The notes: generated from the sequence alone by a model not told the origin. A stretch of DNA of 18,431 bases from JBBQTU01 sp038213005 (GCA_038213005.1 JBBQTU010000062.1:1-18431), one strand, 5' to 3'. Positions 7,253-14,418 are shown, counted from the stretch's first letter. Made by a program: numbers and translations.

Positions 7253-8596
7253 TCACCGCCACGAGATGGTCCAGGTCATTTCCGCGGCCGTCGTCTTGCC
7301 GGACTTGTCCTTGGCCGGTTCGATCCACCAGTCGTACATTGCCAGCACGCAGGGCTGGTCCACTTCGTTGCTGCCGCTGGACTTGATGACCTCCACGTTG
7401 CGGACCCGGCCGGTCTGGTCGGCGCGGACTTTCAGGACCACTGACGGGGAAGGGAGCGAGAGAAGGTCCTGCCGGCCTGCGAGGTTCAGACGGGGTCGGA
7501 TGGTCTTGACCTGGCGGCCGAAGCGGGCTTCGAGTTTTCCGTTGCGGAAGACGGCCGCCCCGGTGGTGCTGAAGGCATCCGATTCGGAGTCGCTCATCGG
7601 GGCGGGGTCGGCGGCGGTGGTGCCGGCCTTGCCGGTGCCGTTGTCGCCTTGCTCGCCGGTATGGGCGATCTGCGGCTGGGGCGCTGGCGTGACCGCGGGG
7701 CGCGTGGCGCTTCGGCCGGGAGGGACGGCAGTGGAGGGCTGAGGGTTGTTGGCTAACGCCAGGAGGCTCTCGGGCTGGCTGGCGGGCCGGGTGGCGGGAC
7801 TTGGCTTGTCGGCGGGGCGATCCAGGGGGCCGCGGCCCAGGGTGGTGGCGCGGTTGGGTTGGGGCGCAGGAGCCGGGGTCGCCGGGGTCGCAGGAGTCGC
7901 GGGTTGCGCGGGTGCGGCTGACCGTGGGATATCTGGCTGCGGCGTCGTGACGCCAAAGGCGCGCGGCTGCGCGGGGGTCAGGGCAGTGAGTTCGACGGGT
8001 TGGGGCGGATCGGGTTTGACGATCTCCGGGGCGATCAGTCCGGGCTCTCCGGGCGCGCCTGCGTCCTTGGAGGGGAGGTTGTTGGGGTCGCCGGTACCGG
8101 CATCATCGCGACTGATCCAGGCCTGATCCTGCGGGCCTTTGCGGGCGAGCATGGGCGTGTTGCCGGCGGAGGCGTGCATGGAGGCGCCCTTGCCCTCATG
8201 CTGGCCGAACTCGCTGTTGACCTCGGGCAGGTCTTCGATGTCAGGGAGCTTGGCCAGCGCCTTGGCTTTGGGGGCGGGCACAGTCGGGAGGGCCGCATCA
8301 GCGGGTGGCGCCGGCGGGGGAGGGAGCAAGGCCATCGCTCGTGGCGCGAGCGGGGTGGGTGGCGTCATGCGCGGGAGCGGTGGGTCGGCCGGCGGGCGGA
8401 TGGGCGGAGTGGCCGCATCGGGGACCACGAGGGGTTGGCTTACAACCGCATAGCGTTGTCGGGGCAGCGGCGGTTTGTACAAGTCGCGGGTGGCCTGACG
8501 CTGGAAGACGCCGAGCATGATGTAGCTGAGCGAGCCGTGCATCAGTAGCGACAGGCAGAGTGCCAGTGTTCCAGTATGTTCCTTTCGCAGTTTCAC
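7253..8596 (-). CDS. Proline-rich TonB-like protein (C-terminal TonB-type domain)
   Basis: A 447-aa protein built like TonB energy transducers: a short basic N terminus, one membrane anchor (about residues 8-31, TLALCLSLLMHGSLSYIML), a very long proline/alanine-rich region (about 40-330) able to span the periplasm, and a C-terminal alpha/beta domain (about 352-447) containing VVLKVRADQTGRVRNVEVI, then KSSG and YDWWIEPAK, the usual TonB beta-strand and W-x-x-P pattern. TonB normally passes proton-motive force from ExbB/ExbD to outer-membrane transporters; neither partner nor a receptor is in this window. The start is GTG at 8596, because an in-frame TAG lies 24 nt upstream (8618-8620 on the + strand). 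It follows the LOG gene by 41 bp on the same strand. A TAGAAT box in that gap could be an internal -10. Confidence 0.75.
   Translation of the reverse strand: MKLRKEHTGTLALCLSLLMHGSLSYIMLGVFQRQATRDLYKPPLPRQRYAVVSQPLVVPDAATPPIRPPADPPLPRMTPPTPLAPRAMALLPPPPAPPADAALPTVPAPKAKALAKLPDIEDLPEVNSEFGQHEGKGASMHASAGNTPMLARKGPQDQAWISRDDAGTGDPNNLPSKDAGAPGEPGLIAPEIVKPDPPQPVELTALTPAQPRAFGVTTPQPDIPRSAAPAQPATPATPATPAPAPQPNRATTLGRGPLDRPADKPSPATRPASQPESLLALANNPQPSTAVPPGRSATRPAVTPAPQPQIAHTGEQGDNGTGKAGTTAADPAPMSDSESDAFSTTGAAVFRNGKLEARFGRQVKTIRPRLNLAGRQDLLSLPSPSVVLKVRADQTGRVRNVEVIKSSGSNEVDQPCVLAMYDWWIEPAKDKSGKTTAAEMTWTISWR
7872..7907. repeat. Nine-base tandem repeat inside the TonB-like linker
   Basis: About four copies of a 9-mer (two exact GCCGGGGTC units at 7872-7889, then GCAGGAGTC and GCGGGTTGC). 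On the coding strand they encode Pro-Ala-Thr triplets. The period is a multiple of three, so copy-number change would alter linker length without frameshift. Confidence 0.7.
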
Positions 8597-8637
8597 GGAT
8601 GGCTTGCTTGAGCGATTCTAGCCGGATTGGTCCGACC

Positions 8638-9252
8638 TCACGACGGGGCAACTGCCGCGACCCTGCCTGGCGGCGGGGTGCTGGCACCAGCCGGCCCGCT
8701 GGCGCGCGGGTACGTGTGCTTGAGATGGGCGATCGCGGCCGGGATGGTCGTAGCGACGAAGTACAGGTCGCGGGCGCGGAGTTTGATGAACTTCTCTTTG
8801 ATGCCTTGCTCGATGAACGCCAGGAGTGGGCCGTAGAAGCCGTCGATGTTGAGGATGACGATGGGCTTGTCGTGGTATTTGAGTACCCGCCCGACGATCA
8901 CCTCGCTGAGTTCTTCCAGTGTGCCCAGGCCGCCGGGCAGCGCGACCAGGGCATCGCCGCGGGATTCGAGCAGGGCCTTGCGCTGGCGCATGTCGTCGAC
9001 GACAATCAGTTCCGTGCAGCGCTTGTCATCGTACCCCTTGCCGACCATCAGCCGCGGGGTGATGCCCACGACCCTGCCCTTGGCCGAGCGGGCACCGTCG
9101 GCGACAGCCGCCATCGAACCGAGGTAGTTGCCGCCGTAGACCAGCGTCCAGCCGGCCGACGCGATGGCGTGACCCAGTTCATGCGCAGCGGCGAGGTACG
9201 CGGGTTTGATCTCGCGGCTGCTGGAGCAATAGACGGTGACGCTGCGGATCAT
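8638..9252 (-). CDS. LOG-family nucleoside 5'-monophosphate phosphoribohydrolase
   Basis: A 204-aa Rossmann-type protein of the LOG family (TIGR00730 type). Characterised members cut the N-glycosidic bond of cytokinin riboside 5'-monophosphates or AMP, giving the free base and ribose 5-phosphate. The hallmark PGGLGTLEE (106-114) matches PGGxGTxxE, and the paired R91-K92 in DDMRQRKALL is the expected active-site arginine region. A glycine-rich nucleotide loop, YGGNYLGSMAAVADGA (39-54), is present. The last 25 residues are a Pro/Ala-rich tail. Its ATG overlaps the TGA of the upstream adenylate-kinase-like/deoxyribosyltransferase-like gene (ATGA at 9249-9252), so the two proteins are probably made in a fixed ratio. 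Bacterial LOG proteins are often misnamed lysine decarboxylases; no decarboxylase feature is present. Confidence 0.9.
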   Translation of the reverse strand: MIRSVTVYCSSSREIKPAYLAAAHELGHAIASAGWTLVYGGNYLGSMAAVADGARSAKGRVVGITPRLMVGKGYDDKRCTELIVVDDMRQRKALLESRGDALVALPGGLGTLEELSEVIVGRVLKYHDKPIVILNIDGFYGPLLAFIEQGIKEKFIKLRARDLYFVATTIPAAIAHLKHTYPRASGPAGASTPPPGRVAAVAPS

Positions 9253-10505
9253 GATTCAAAGAGAGAGGTTGGGGATTTGCGCGCCGCGGTTGGCTTAGCG
9301 GCGCGCTTCACTCGGGCCGCCGATGCGGGCTTGGCAGGGGAAGGAGCGGGGGGGATTGGAGATTGGAAATTGGAGATTGAACAGGGCGAGGCGGTGGTCG
9401 GCGGTGCGGGCGCAGCAGTGTCTGCGGTGATGTATCCCTTCTGGCGGAAGTGAGCCAAGGCTGCGTCGACGGTGGGGAATATGGCGGTGGCGGTCTGCGT
9501 GATAAACGGCGAGGCGGCGGTCTTGCAGTGCCAGACGACGTAGACTTCCTTGCCGCCTTCATAGGCGTGCTGGAGTTCGCGCTCCACGCCGCTGGAGAGG
9601 GCGGGTTTGCCGCCGGGCAGCTCGGGGATGATGCTGACGATCATGTCGCTCTGGTCGACCATCTTGAAGTCGCGTGCGTAGGTCTGTCCCATGATGTCGC
9701 GGGCGATCTCGACGACTTCCTGGGTGGCAATGCTCACGTCGCCTGTGGCGGTTGGGTAATCGAAACGGGGCTGGCGGTCTCTCATTGCCTGCTGGGCGCG
9801 GATGTAGAACGAAGACTCGTCCAAATCGGCCGGGTCGAAGCAGATGAAGTGCTGAGCCATGGCGTCTTTGAACGACTCGATTTCGGCCAGGGCAGCCGGC
9901 TGGTCCATGACGTGGGTCATGGGGAAGGAGAGGTAGACCTTCTTCAGCTCGGCTTGGAACATGAGCCTGTCGAGCGCAACGGCTGAGGCATCAGCTCGGC
10001 CGCGGCTGAGTATGAAGAAATGGCCAAACCCGCGAGCGAACTCGGCGAGGATTTCGGTGGCCAGCAGTTCTTCCTCACGCCATACCATGATGTCCTTGAG
10101 CGTGTGCTCGACATCGTGGTCGCGCAGGAGGCGGGCGTGGACGTTTTCCACGTGGTCCAGCACCGTGACGTACAGGTCGGCGTTGAACTGGCGGATATGA
10201 TCGAAGTCGAATGCGGCGAAGAGCCCGTGGTGCCAGCGGAAGGTGGCGTGGGTGTTGACCAGCACGTGGTCGTGCTGATCGGCGATACGCAGTATCTCTT
10301 TGAACACCGAGCGGCGCAGGGTGTTCAGGCGGTTGATGGGGAGATTTAGGATCCGGCCGGGCGGAACGTCGGGGGCTTCGGCGTACATCATCTGGCCGAC
10401 ATTGCAGACAACCAGATCCTGGCCGCGCTGGCGCGCGAGGGTTCGTACGGCCTCGATGAACGGGGCCTTGTCTATGCCGACCTGTCCGGTAACCACAACT
10501 CTCAT
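9249..10505 (-). CDS. Fusion: archaeal adenylate-kinase (AdkA)-like domain + nucleoside 2-deoxyribosyltransferase-like domain
   Basis: A 418-aa two-domain protein. Residues 1-185 resemble archaeal AdkA: VVVTGQVGIDKAPF (3-16) at the P-loop, VCNVGQMMY (33-41), VLVNTHATF (81-89) and DLYVTVLDHVENVHARLLRD (110-129). The P-loop is degenerate: the Gly before Lys13 is Asp12, and the Mg-binding Ser/Thr is Ala14, so kinase activity is doubtful. Residues 188-326 fit the nucleoside deoxyribosyltransferase/DNPH1 fold: VYLSFPM (190-196), DQSDMIVSIIPE (284-295) and SGVERELQHAYEGGKEV (305-321), where E310 aligns with the catalytic Glu. Residues 361-418 form a Pro/Ala/Lys-rich tail. The start at 10505 is set by GAGGTGG at 10511-10517 (- strand), 5 nt upstream. 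Its stop overlaps the LOG start. Substrate and role are unknown; a nucleoside-monophosphate sensor or hydrolase is my inference. Confidence 0.75.
   Translation of the reverse strand: MRVVVTGQVGIDKAPFIEAVRTLARQRGQDLVVCNVGQMMYAEAPDVPPGRILNLPINRLNTLRRSVFKEILRIADQHDHVLVNTHATFRWHHGLFAAFDFDHIRQFNADLYVTVLDHVENVHARLLRDHDVEHTLKDIMVWREEELLATEILAEFARGFGHFFILSRGRADASAVALDRLMFQAELKKVYLSFPMTHVMDQPAALAEIESFKDAMAQHFICFDPADLDESSFYIRAQQAMRDRQPRFDYPTATGDVSIATQEVVEIARDIMGQTYARDFKMVDQSDMIVSIIPELPGGKPALSSGVERELQHAYEGGKEVYVVWHCKTAASPFITQTATAIFPTVDAALAHFRQKGYITADTAAPAPPTTASPCSISNFQSPIPPAPSPAKPASAARVKRAAKPTAARKSPTSLFES
9354..9381. repeat. Tandem heptamer (GATTGGA)x4 in the tail of the fusion gene
   Basis: Four consecutive 7-mers: GATTGGA (9354-9360), GATTGGA (9361-9367), AATTGGA (9368-9374) and GATTGAA (9375-9381). 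They lie inside the low-complexity C-terminal tail of the adenylate-kinase-like/deoxyribosyltransferase-like protein, encoding SISNFQSPI on the - strand. Seven is not a multiple of three, so gain or loss of one unit would shift the frame. Confidence 0.8.
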
Positions 10506-10531
10506 AGGTTCCACCTCAGAAGAGAGGGCAG

Positions 10532-10560
10532 ATTGTAGCCGCCCAAAGCAGAAGTGCCTA
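10532..10560 (-). promoter_or_regulatory. Promoter of the nucleotide-enzyme operon
   Basis: On the - strand, TAGGCA (10555-10560) and TACAAT (10532-10537) are separated by 17 bp, matching the sigma70 consensus at four and five of six positions. Transcription would start near 10525, giving a leader of about 20 nt that contains the strong Shine-Dalgarno GAGGTGG at 10511-10517, 5 nt before the ATG at 10505. Confidence 0.6.
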
Positions 10561-10679
10561 GCCACATCAAGGTTACAGCGAGTTCAAGAGCCGCGACGGC
10601 GGCTACCGGGCGATGGGGCGCTGCGGCGCTGGTAGTCTTGGTGATGGGCTGAGGTCCGCCGGTGAGGGCACTGGCGGCA

Positions 10680-10734
10680 CTTGCCCGGACTTCTGGGCAC
10701 AGCCTCGCCGGGCGTGCCCGAAAATCCGGGCAAG
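10680..10734. repeat. REP-like 55-bp imperfect palindrome
   Basis: Two 21-nt arms, 10680-10700 and 10714-10734, are inverted copies matching at 18 of 21 positions. The outer 10 bp (CTTGCCCGGA/TCCGGGCAAG) and inner 6 bp (GGGCAC/GTGCCC) are perfect. The 13-nt centre is AGCCTCGCCGGGC. The size, GC-rich arms and intergenic position resemble repetitive extragenic palindromes. Confidence 0.6.
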
Positions 10735-10762
10735 CACGAAATACGGAGCACGGAGGAGTTCG

Positions 10763-10800
10763 AGGGAAGGTCGGGGGGGACGCACCTGGTGCGTTTCCCT
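10763..10800. other. Bulged hairpin downstream of cdsA, possible terminator
   Basis: A perfect ACGCACC-T-GGTGCGT palindrome (10780-10794) is flanked by AGGGAA (10763-10768) and TTCCCT (10795-10800), which also pair, leaving a G-rich bulge on one side. It lies about 140 bp downstream of the cdsA stop. Read on the - strand it is not followed by a T-tract, so terminator function is uncertain. Confidence 0.35.
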
Positions 10801-10939
10801 CATCACCCCGGAAAGGGGCACCAGACGATACGCTCGTCCATGAGATCGACGACACGCGATCCAGGCTCCCTGTTTGCCACTGGCCGCTGGTCTGTAGTTC
10901 GCTACCCGGTCCGCTGGAACAGCGGCGCGTGAAATCATC

Positions 10940-11833
10940 TCAGAACAGGCTGAAGAGGATGTAGGCGAATGGCGACGCCAGCAGCGGGCTGTCGATCACA
11001 TCCAGCACGCCGCCGAATCCGGGGATGCTGCTGCCGGAATCCTTCATATCGGCATCTCGCTTCATGAGGCTTTCCAGCAGGTCGCCGGCCTGGCCGATTC
11101 CGCCGATCACCAGCCCGAATATCGCACCCTTCCACCACATCAGCCCCGGCATCCATCGGGCAAAAGACGCTCCGACGATCGCCGAAGTGATGACGCCGCA
11201 GACGAGTCCTTCCCATGTCTTGCCGGGACTGAGCCAGGGAATCAGCTTATGACGCCCCAGCGCCCTGCCCCCGAAAAACGCGCCGATATCGGTGGACTTC
11301 ACCACCAGCAGAATCATCAGGAGGCTGAGCATCGTCCCGCTGAAATGGTTCGACTGCTTCACCCGCAGCGCCATCAGGAACCATGCCTGCACGCCGACGT
11401 AAAGCGTCGCCAGCACGGTGCCTGCCATATGGTGAATCGCCTGCTGCGCCTGCTTGAGCCTGGCGCGTCGTAAAGCGGCAGAGAACATCACGAATACCAG
11501 GATCAGCGCCAGGGTCGATGTGCTGATCTTCCCAAACTGCGGGAACTGCAGGGCAAACGCGTGCAATATCAGCATGCTGCACCCCATGCTGGCGATCAGG
11601 CGATAGGGCCGAACCTGCACGGCCGCGAAGAGCCGGGCAAGTTCCACGACGGCCGGCGGGGCGATGGCCAGCAGGATCACCAGCAGGCCCGACCCCTTGA
11701 TGCCGCGGCCGTCCAGTGAGGCAAACATCCCCCGCGTGTGGACCTCGATGTAGTTGTCCAGCACCAGTAGCCCGATCAGCGCCCCCAGCATGAGCGGGCC
11801 ATAGGTCAGTCGATTTCGCAGGGCTCTTTCCAT
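10940..11833 (-). CDS. cdsA: Phosphatidate cytidylyltransferase (CDP-diacylglycerol synthase)
   Basis: A 297-aa polytopic membrane enzyme that makes CDP-diacylglycerol from phosphatidate and CTP, the branch point for bacterial phospholipids. About eight hydrophobic helices are visible. Family motifs include KSTDIGAFFGGR (179-190), LSPGKTWEG (201-209) and the C-terminal signature SLMKRDADMKDSGSSIPGFG (255-274) continuing GVLDVIDS. Compared with the classic signature, the His of PGHGG is Phe273 and the Arg of DRxD is Val279, while the metal-binding acids D265, D278 and D281 are kept. The start at 11833 (MERALRN) is chosen because a promoter -10 box ends 9 nt before it; an in-frame extension to 11914 has no support. 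There is no Shine-Dalgarno sequence. It is divergent from the zinc-ribbon gene. Usual partners such as uppS, frr or dxr are absent. Confidence 0.9.
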   Translation of the reverse strand: MERALRNRLTYGPLMLGALIGLLVLDNYIEVHTRGMFASLDGRGIKGSGLLVILLAIAPPAVVELARLFAAVQVRPYRLIASMGCSMLILHAFALQFPQFGKISTSTLALILVFVMFSAALRRARLKQAQQAIHHMAGTVLATLYVGVQAWFLMALRVKQSNHFSGTMLSLLMILLVVKSTDIGAFFGGRALGRHKLIPWLSPGKTWEGLVCGVITSAIVGASFARWMPGLMWWKGAIFGLVIGGIGQAGDLLESLMKRDADMKDSGSSIPGFGGVLDVIDSPLLASPFAYILFSLF

Positions 11834-11842
11834 TGGTCGGGG

Positions 11843-11871
11843 AGTGTAACGGCAACGGTCCGGGTATCCAA
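11843..11871 (-). promoter_or_regulatory. Promoter of cdsA, nearly leaderless
   Basis: On the - strand, TTGGAT (11866-11871), a 17-bp spacer and TACACT (11843-11848), then only 9 nt (CCCCGACCA) to the ATG at 11833. The -10 is identical to that of the TPR-like operon at 4215-4220. The predicted leader is about 2-3 nt and no ribosome-binding site is present. Confidence 0.6.
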
Positions 11872-11999
11872 AGCCGGGCACTCCCTCTCGCCAGCCAGAC
11901 CGTTTTTGCGACACGCGGCGACTCTCGTCTTGACTGGGGGCGATGACGGCACGAAACTGGACGACCGGTGGAGAATCTACAAGCGGAAGGGACCAGCGG

Positions 12000-14183
12000 A
12001 TGCCGGTTTACACTCGTTGCCCACAATGCGGCAAGGCCTATGCGGCAGAAGACAATATGGCCGGACAGGAAGTCCTCTGCCGCAAGTGCGGCGCGGGTTT
12101 CCGTCTGCCCGCTCCCGGCGCTGACAGCAATGTGATGGCAGAGCTTACCTCACCGGGCGGATCGTCCCGGCAGGATCTCTCCGATACGGACACCCCCGGC
12201 GCTTTGGGCTCCGGCACCGCCAAGGTCGAGACATTTGACAGTGGCATGAAGGAGCGGGGGGTCGGGTCAGCCAAGTCGCGACTGGATGTCAACGGCCCGG
12301 TGGACGCTTATGATCTAGGCGGAACGCCCGCGGCCAGGGCGATGGGAGAGAGCCCGCCGTTTGATTTTCCGATGGCGGCCGATCTGGATCGCTGGTTGCC
12401 CAAACTCATCATTTCCCTGATGCTCCTCTGGACCGGTTGGCAGGCATCCGGCTGGACGCCGGTGCACCCCAGCGATACGACGGAGACAGCAGGACGCGCC
12501 CAGCCGTCATGGTCGTGGTTTCTGCTGGCTGGCTGGCTGCTGATCGTCTACCTGGTGGTCTGGCTGCCGATCGTCTCGGCATCGGTGCGTCGGGCGATGG
12601 CCCAGATGTCTCTGCGCATTCCGCTTCCTCGCATGGCGCGGGTGGCGACGATTGCGGTGCTGCCCTTCGCGGTTGGTGCGGTCTTCTGGCTGACCGGCGA
12701 GTCGATTGCATCGCTGATCACCGGAGTGATCCTCGGCTGCATTCCCGCCGGCGGAGCGGCGTTTTTCCTGCTGCGCTTGCGCGACCGGCAGATCGTCCAG
12801 GCCCTGGCACCGATCATGACCGGCATCGCAATCGCCGCCGTGATCAGTGCGGGCCTGACCTGGGGCGTCAGCAGCTTCCTGGGTACCACGCTCAGGACAT
12901 ACAAGATGACGGACGTCTTTGCCGGCAGCCCCTTGGGTCCATGCCTGACCTGGCCCGCGCACAAGCTGGCGACAGCGGACCCGGGCCCAAGATCCACCCC
13001 CGGCACCGCAAACCCCACTCGCCCGGCCGGCACCGGACAGCCTCGCCCCAAGACCCAGACGGCGATCGCCGTCGCGTCGCCGCTGGTCGAACGTATCGAG
13101 CCGGTCAGCGTGGGTGACGATTTTGATGCTGCGGTCTTCCCGAGGCAGCCGAGCGAGAATTTCGACATGTCGGTTGTTCCTCCCAAGGCACGCGACTTTG
13201 TCGCCATCCAGCGACGCGGCAAGACCGAAGAGACGGTCGACCTGATGTTCGTGGGCGAGGCGCCTGTGCTGGCGACCGCCAAGTTCGCGGCCGAGGAAGC
13301 CCTCGGCGAAGTGGCGCTCTCCGGCGACGGACGATCCCTGGCAAGGCTCGCCAGTTTCCCGCGGCTGTCCGTGCACGTGTGGTCGTTCACGACCGGACGC
13401 GTGGCCCGCTGGTTTGATCTTACCCGCGACGGCGGCCCTTATCGCATCGTCGGCTTTAGCGCGCGAGGCGAGATCCTTGTCCAGTCGGCTCGCGCACTGC
13501 GCGGCACTGAACGCGTGGCGGGGCTGAGCCTCGAATGGCTCGACCCGCAAACCGGTGGCCGCCGACCCGCGATGGACCTGCCCGGGTCGTATTCGCCGGT
13601 GGTGACCTACACTCGCGACCTTTCCCACGTCGCGGTCATCAATACCGCCCGCGAGACGCCCGTGCTGGAGATATACCAGGTGCCCGCCACGGGCCTGCCG
13701 GCCGCGGCGACCCAGATACTTCTGGACGGCGTGGATGCCGCGCTGGCGGCTCGGCCTTCGGCGGTTGCGTTGTCACCGGACCACACGCGGGTCGCGGTGA
13801 CATTCGAGCAGAAGGGCCAGTTGGTGCTGATGCTATGGGACGCCGCCACCGGCACGTCGCTGGCGAACTATGTCTTCCCCGGCGGACTGGATCTTCCCGC
13901 CAGCGCGCAGGTGAATCCGCAGCGGTCACTGATCTGGCTCGCGGACCCCAGCGTCCTGCTCTACGCCGGCAACGTCGCATTCGATCCGAATACCGGCCGG
14001 TGTTTCGGCTCTCTCGCACTCGGCGACGTCGTGCAAGTGCTGCCCATCGGCGGGCGAAGCATGTGGGTCGAACTGGTGGAGGCTGGCGGCCGGCATCGGC
14101 TGGTGAAGGTCAAGCTATCACCTCAGGTCAGCCCCGCGAACCAGCCCACCACGCGCGCTGGCGCGGTGGAAATGTTCAGGTGA
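12000..14183 (+). CDS. MJ0042-type zinc-ribbon membrane protein with propeller-like C-terminal domain
   Basis: A 727-aa protein of unknown function. It begins with a zinc ribbon of the MJ0042 type: C7-x2-C10 in RCPQCGKAY and C27-x2-C30 in LCRKCGAGFRL. A disordered Ser/Gly/Asp-rich stretch (about 36-125) leads to about five membrane helices (132-150, 171-195, 212-231, 236-258, 269-293), a Pro/Thr-rich linker (about 325-360) and a long beta-rich region (about 390-720). Phrases such as LSGDGRSLARLASFPRLSVH, then VWSFTTGRVARWF, and VALSPDHTRVAVTFEQ, then LMLWDAATG, look like degenerate WD40-type blades. The start at 12000 puts GGAAGG (11985-11990) 9 nt upstream and the zinc ribbon at the very N terminus; an in-frame ATG at 11943 is the alternative. 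A TTGACT at 11930-11935 could be its -35, but I see no good -10. The gene stands alone and divergent from cdsA. Confidence 0.75.
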   Translation: MPVYTRCPQCGKAYAAEDNMAGQEVLCRKCGAGFRLPAPGADSNVMAELTSPGGSSRQDLSDTDTPGALGSGTAKVETFDSGMKERGVGSAKSRLDVNGPVDAYDLGGTPAARAMGESPPFDFPMAADLDRWLPKLIISLMLLWTGWQASGWTPVHPSDTTETAGRAQPSWSWFLLAGWLLIVYLVVWLPIVSASVRRAMAQMSLRIPLPRMARVATIAVLPFAVGAVFWLTGESIASLITGVILGCIPAGGAAFFLLRLRDRQIVQALAPIMTGIAIAAVISAGLTWGVSSFLGTTLRTYKMTDVFAGSPLGPCLTWPAHKLATADPGPRSTPGTANPTRPAGTGQPRPKTQTAIAVASPLVERIEPVSVGDDFDAAVFPRQPSENFDMSVVPPKARDFVAIQRRGKTEETVDLMFVGEAPVLATAKFAAEEALGEVALSGDGRSLARLASFPRLSVHVWSFTTGRVARWFDLTRDGGPYRIVGFSARGEILVQSARALRGTERVAGLSLEWLDPQTGGRRPAMDLPGSYSPVVTYTRDLSHVAVINTARETPVLEIYQVPATGLPAAATQILLDGVDAALAARPSAVALSPDHTRVAVTFEQKGQLVLMLWDAATGTSLANYVFPGGLDLPASAQVNPQRSLIWLADPSVLLYAGNVAFDPNTGRCFGSLALGDVVQVLPIGGRSMWVELVEAGGRHRLVKVKLSPQVSPANQPTTRAGAVEMFR

Positions 14184-14249
14184 GTGCAGGCCGGCTCAGG
14201 GCCGGTACACCAACAACCGTCCGGCTCAGAGAGGCCAACCCCCTCCAAG

Positions 14250-14267
14250 CCTCCCCCTTGGGGGAGG
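14250..14267. other. GC-rich hairpin between convergent genes
   Basis: CCTCCCCC (14250-14257) and GGGGGAGG (14260-14267) form a perfect 8-bp inverted repeat around TT. It lies between the convergent zinc-ribbon gene and dapF, 66 bp after the former's stop. No T-run follows on either strand, so terminator activity is uncertain; C-rich units like this also occur as dispersed intergenic repeats. Confidence 0.4.
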
Positions 14268-14380
14268 AGTAAGAAGAGATGCTCGCGCCATTCCTGCCAG
14301 TTATTGATCCGCCGGTCCTCAGGGACTGCAGCACCCATCGCTCCGCCGCGGCACGGGCTTGCAGCGACGCGCCGCCGTTG

Positions 14381-14395
14381 CGGCCCGTCGGGCCG
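14381..14395. other. Second GC hairpin near the dapF 3' end
   Basis: CGGCCCG (14381-14387) and CGGGCCG (14389-14395) are perfect inverted copies around a single T, 24 bp beyond the dapF stop. It may help end or protect the dapB-dapF mRNA. The remainder of 14184-14418 holds no gene I can support. Confidence 0.35.
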
Positions 14396-14418
14396 GGGCT
14401 GAGATCGGGCGGTGGTGC

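Larger units (their letters stand above)
10561..10939. other. Non-coding gap between cdsA and the nucleotide-enzyme operon
   Basis: Together with the promoter at its left end, this makes a 434-bp region without a convincing gene. Frames open on both strands here have no ribosome-binding site, no family resemblance and run through palindromes. It contains the REP-like palindrome at 10680-10734, a piece of ACGGAGCACGGAGG-type low-complexity sequence (10735-10755) and the hairpin at 10763-10800. I see no tRNA, and no promoter beyond the one at 10532-10560. Confidence 0.6.

Noticed and set aside
10502..10855. 117-codon - strand frame overlapping the start of the fusion gene
   Set aside because: It runs through the REP-like palindrome and overlaps the promoter and Shine-Dalgarno site of the real gene; there is no family resemblance.
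12507..13628. A 373-codon - strand frame inside the zinc-ribbon gene
   Set aside because: It is rich in Arg/Gly/Gln with no hydrophobic pattern or motif, while the + strand frame has a zinc ribbon and clear membrane helices.
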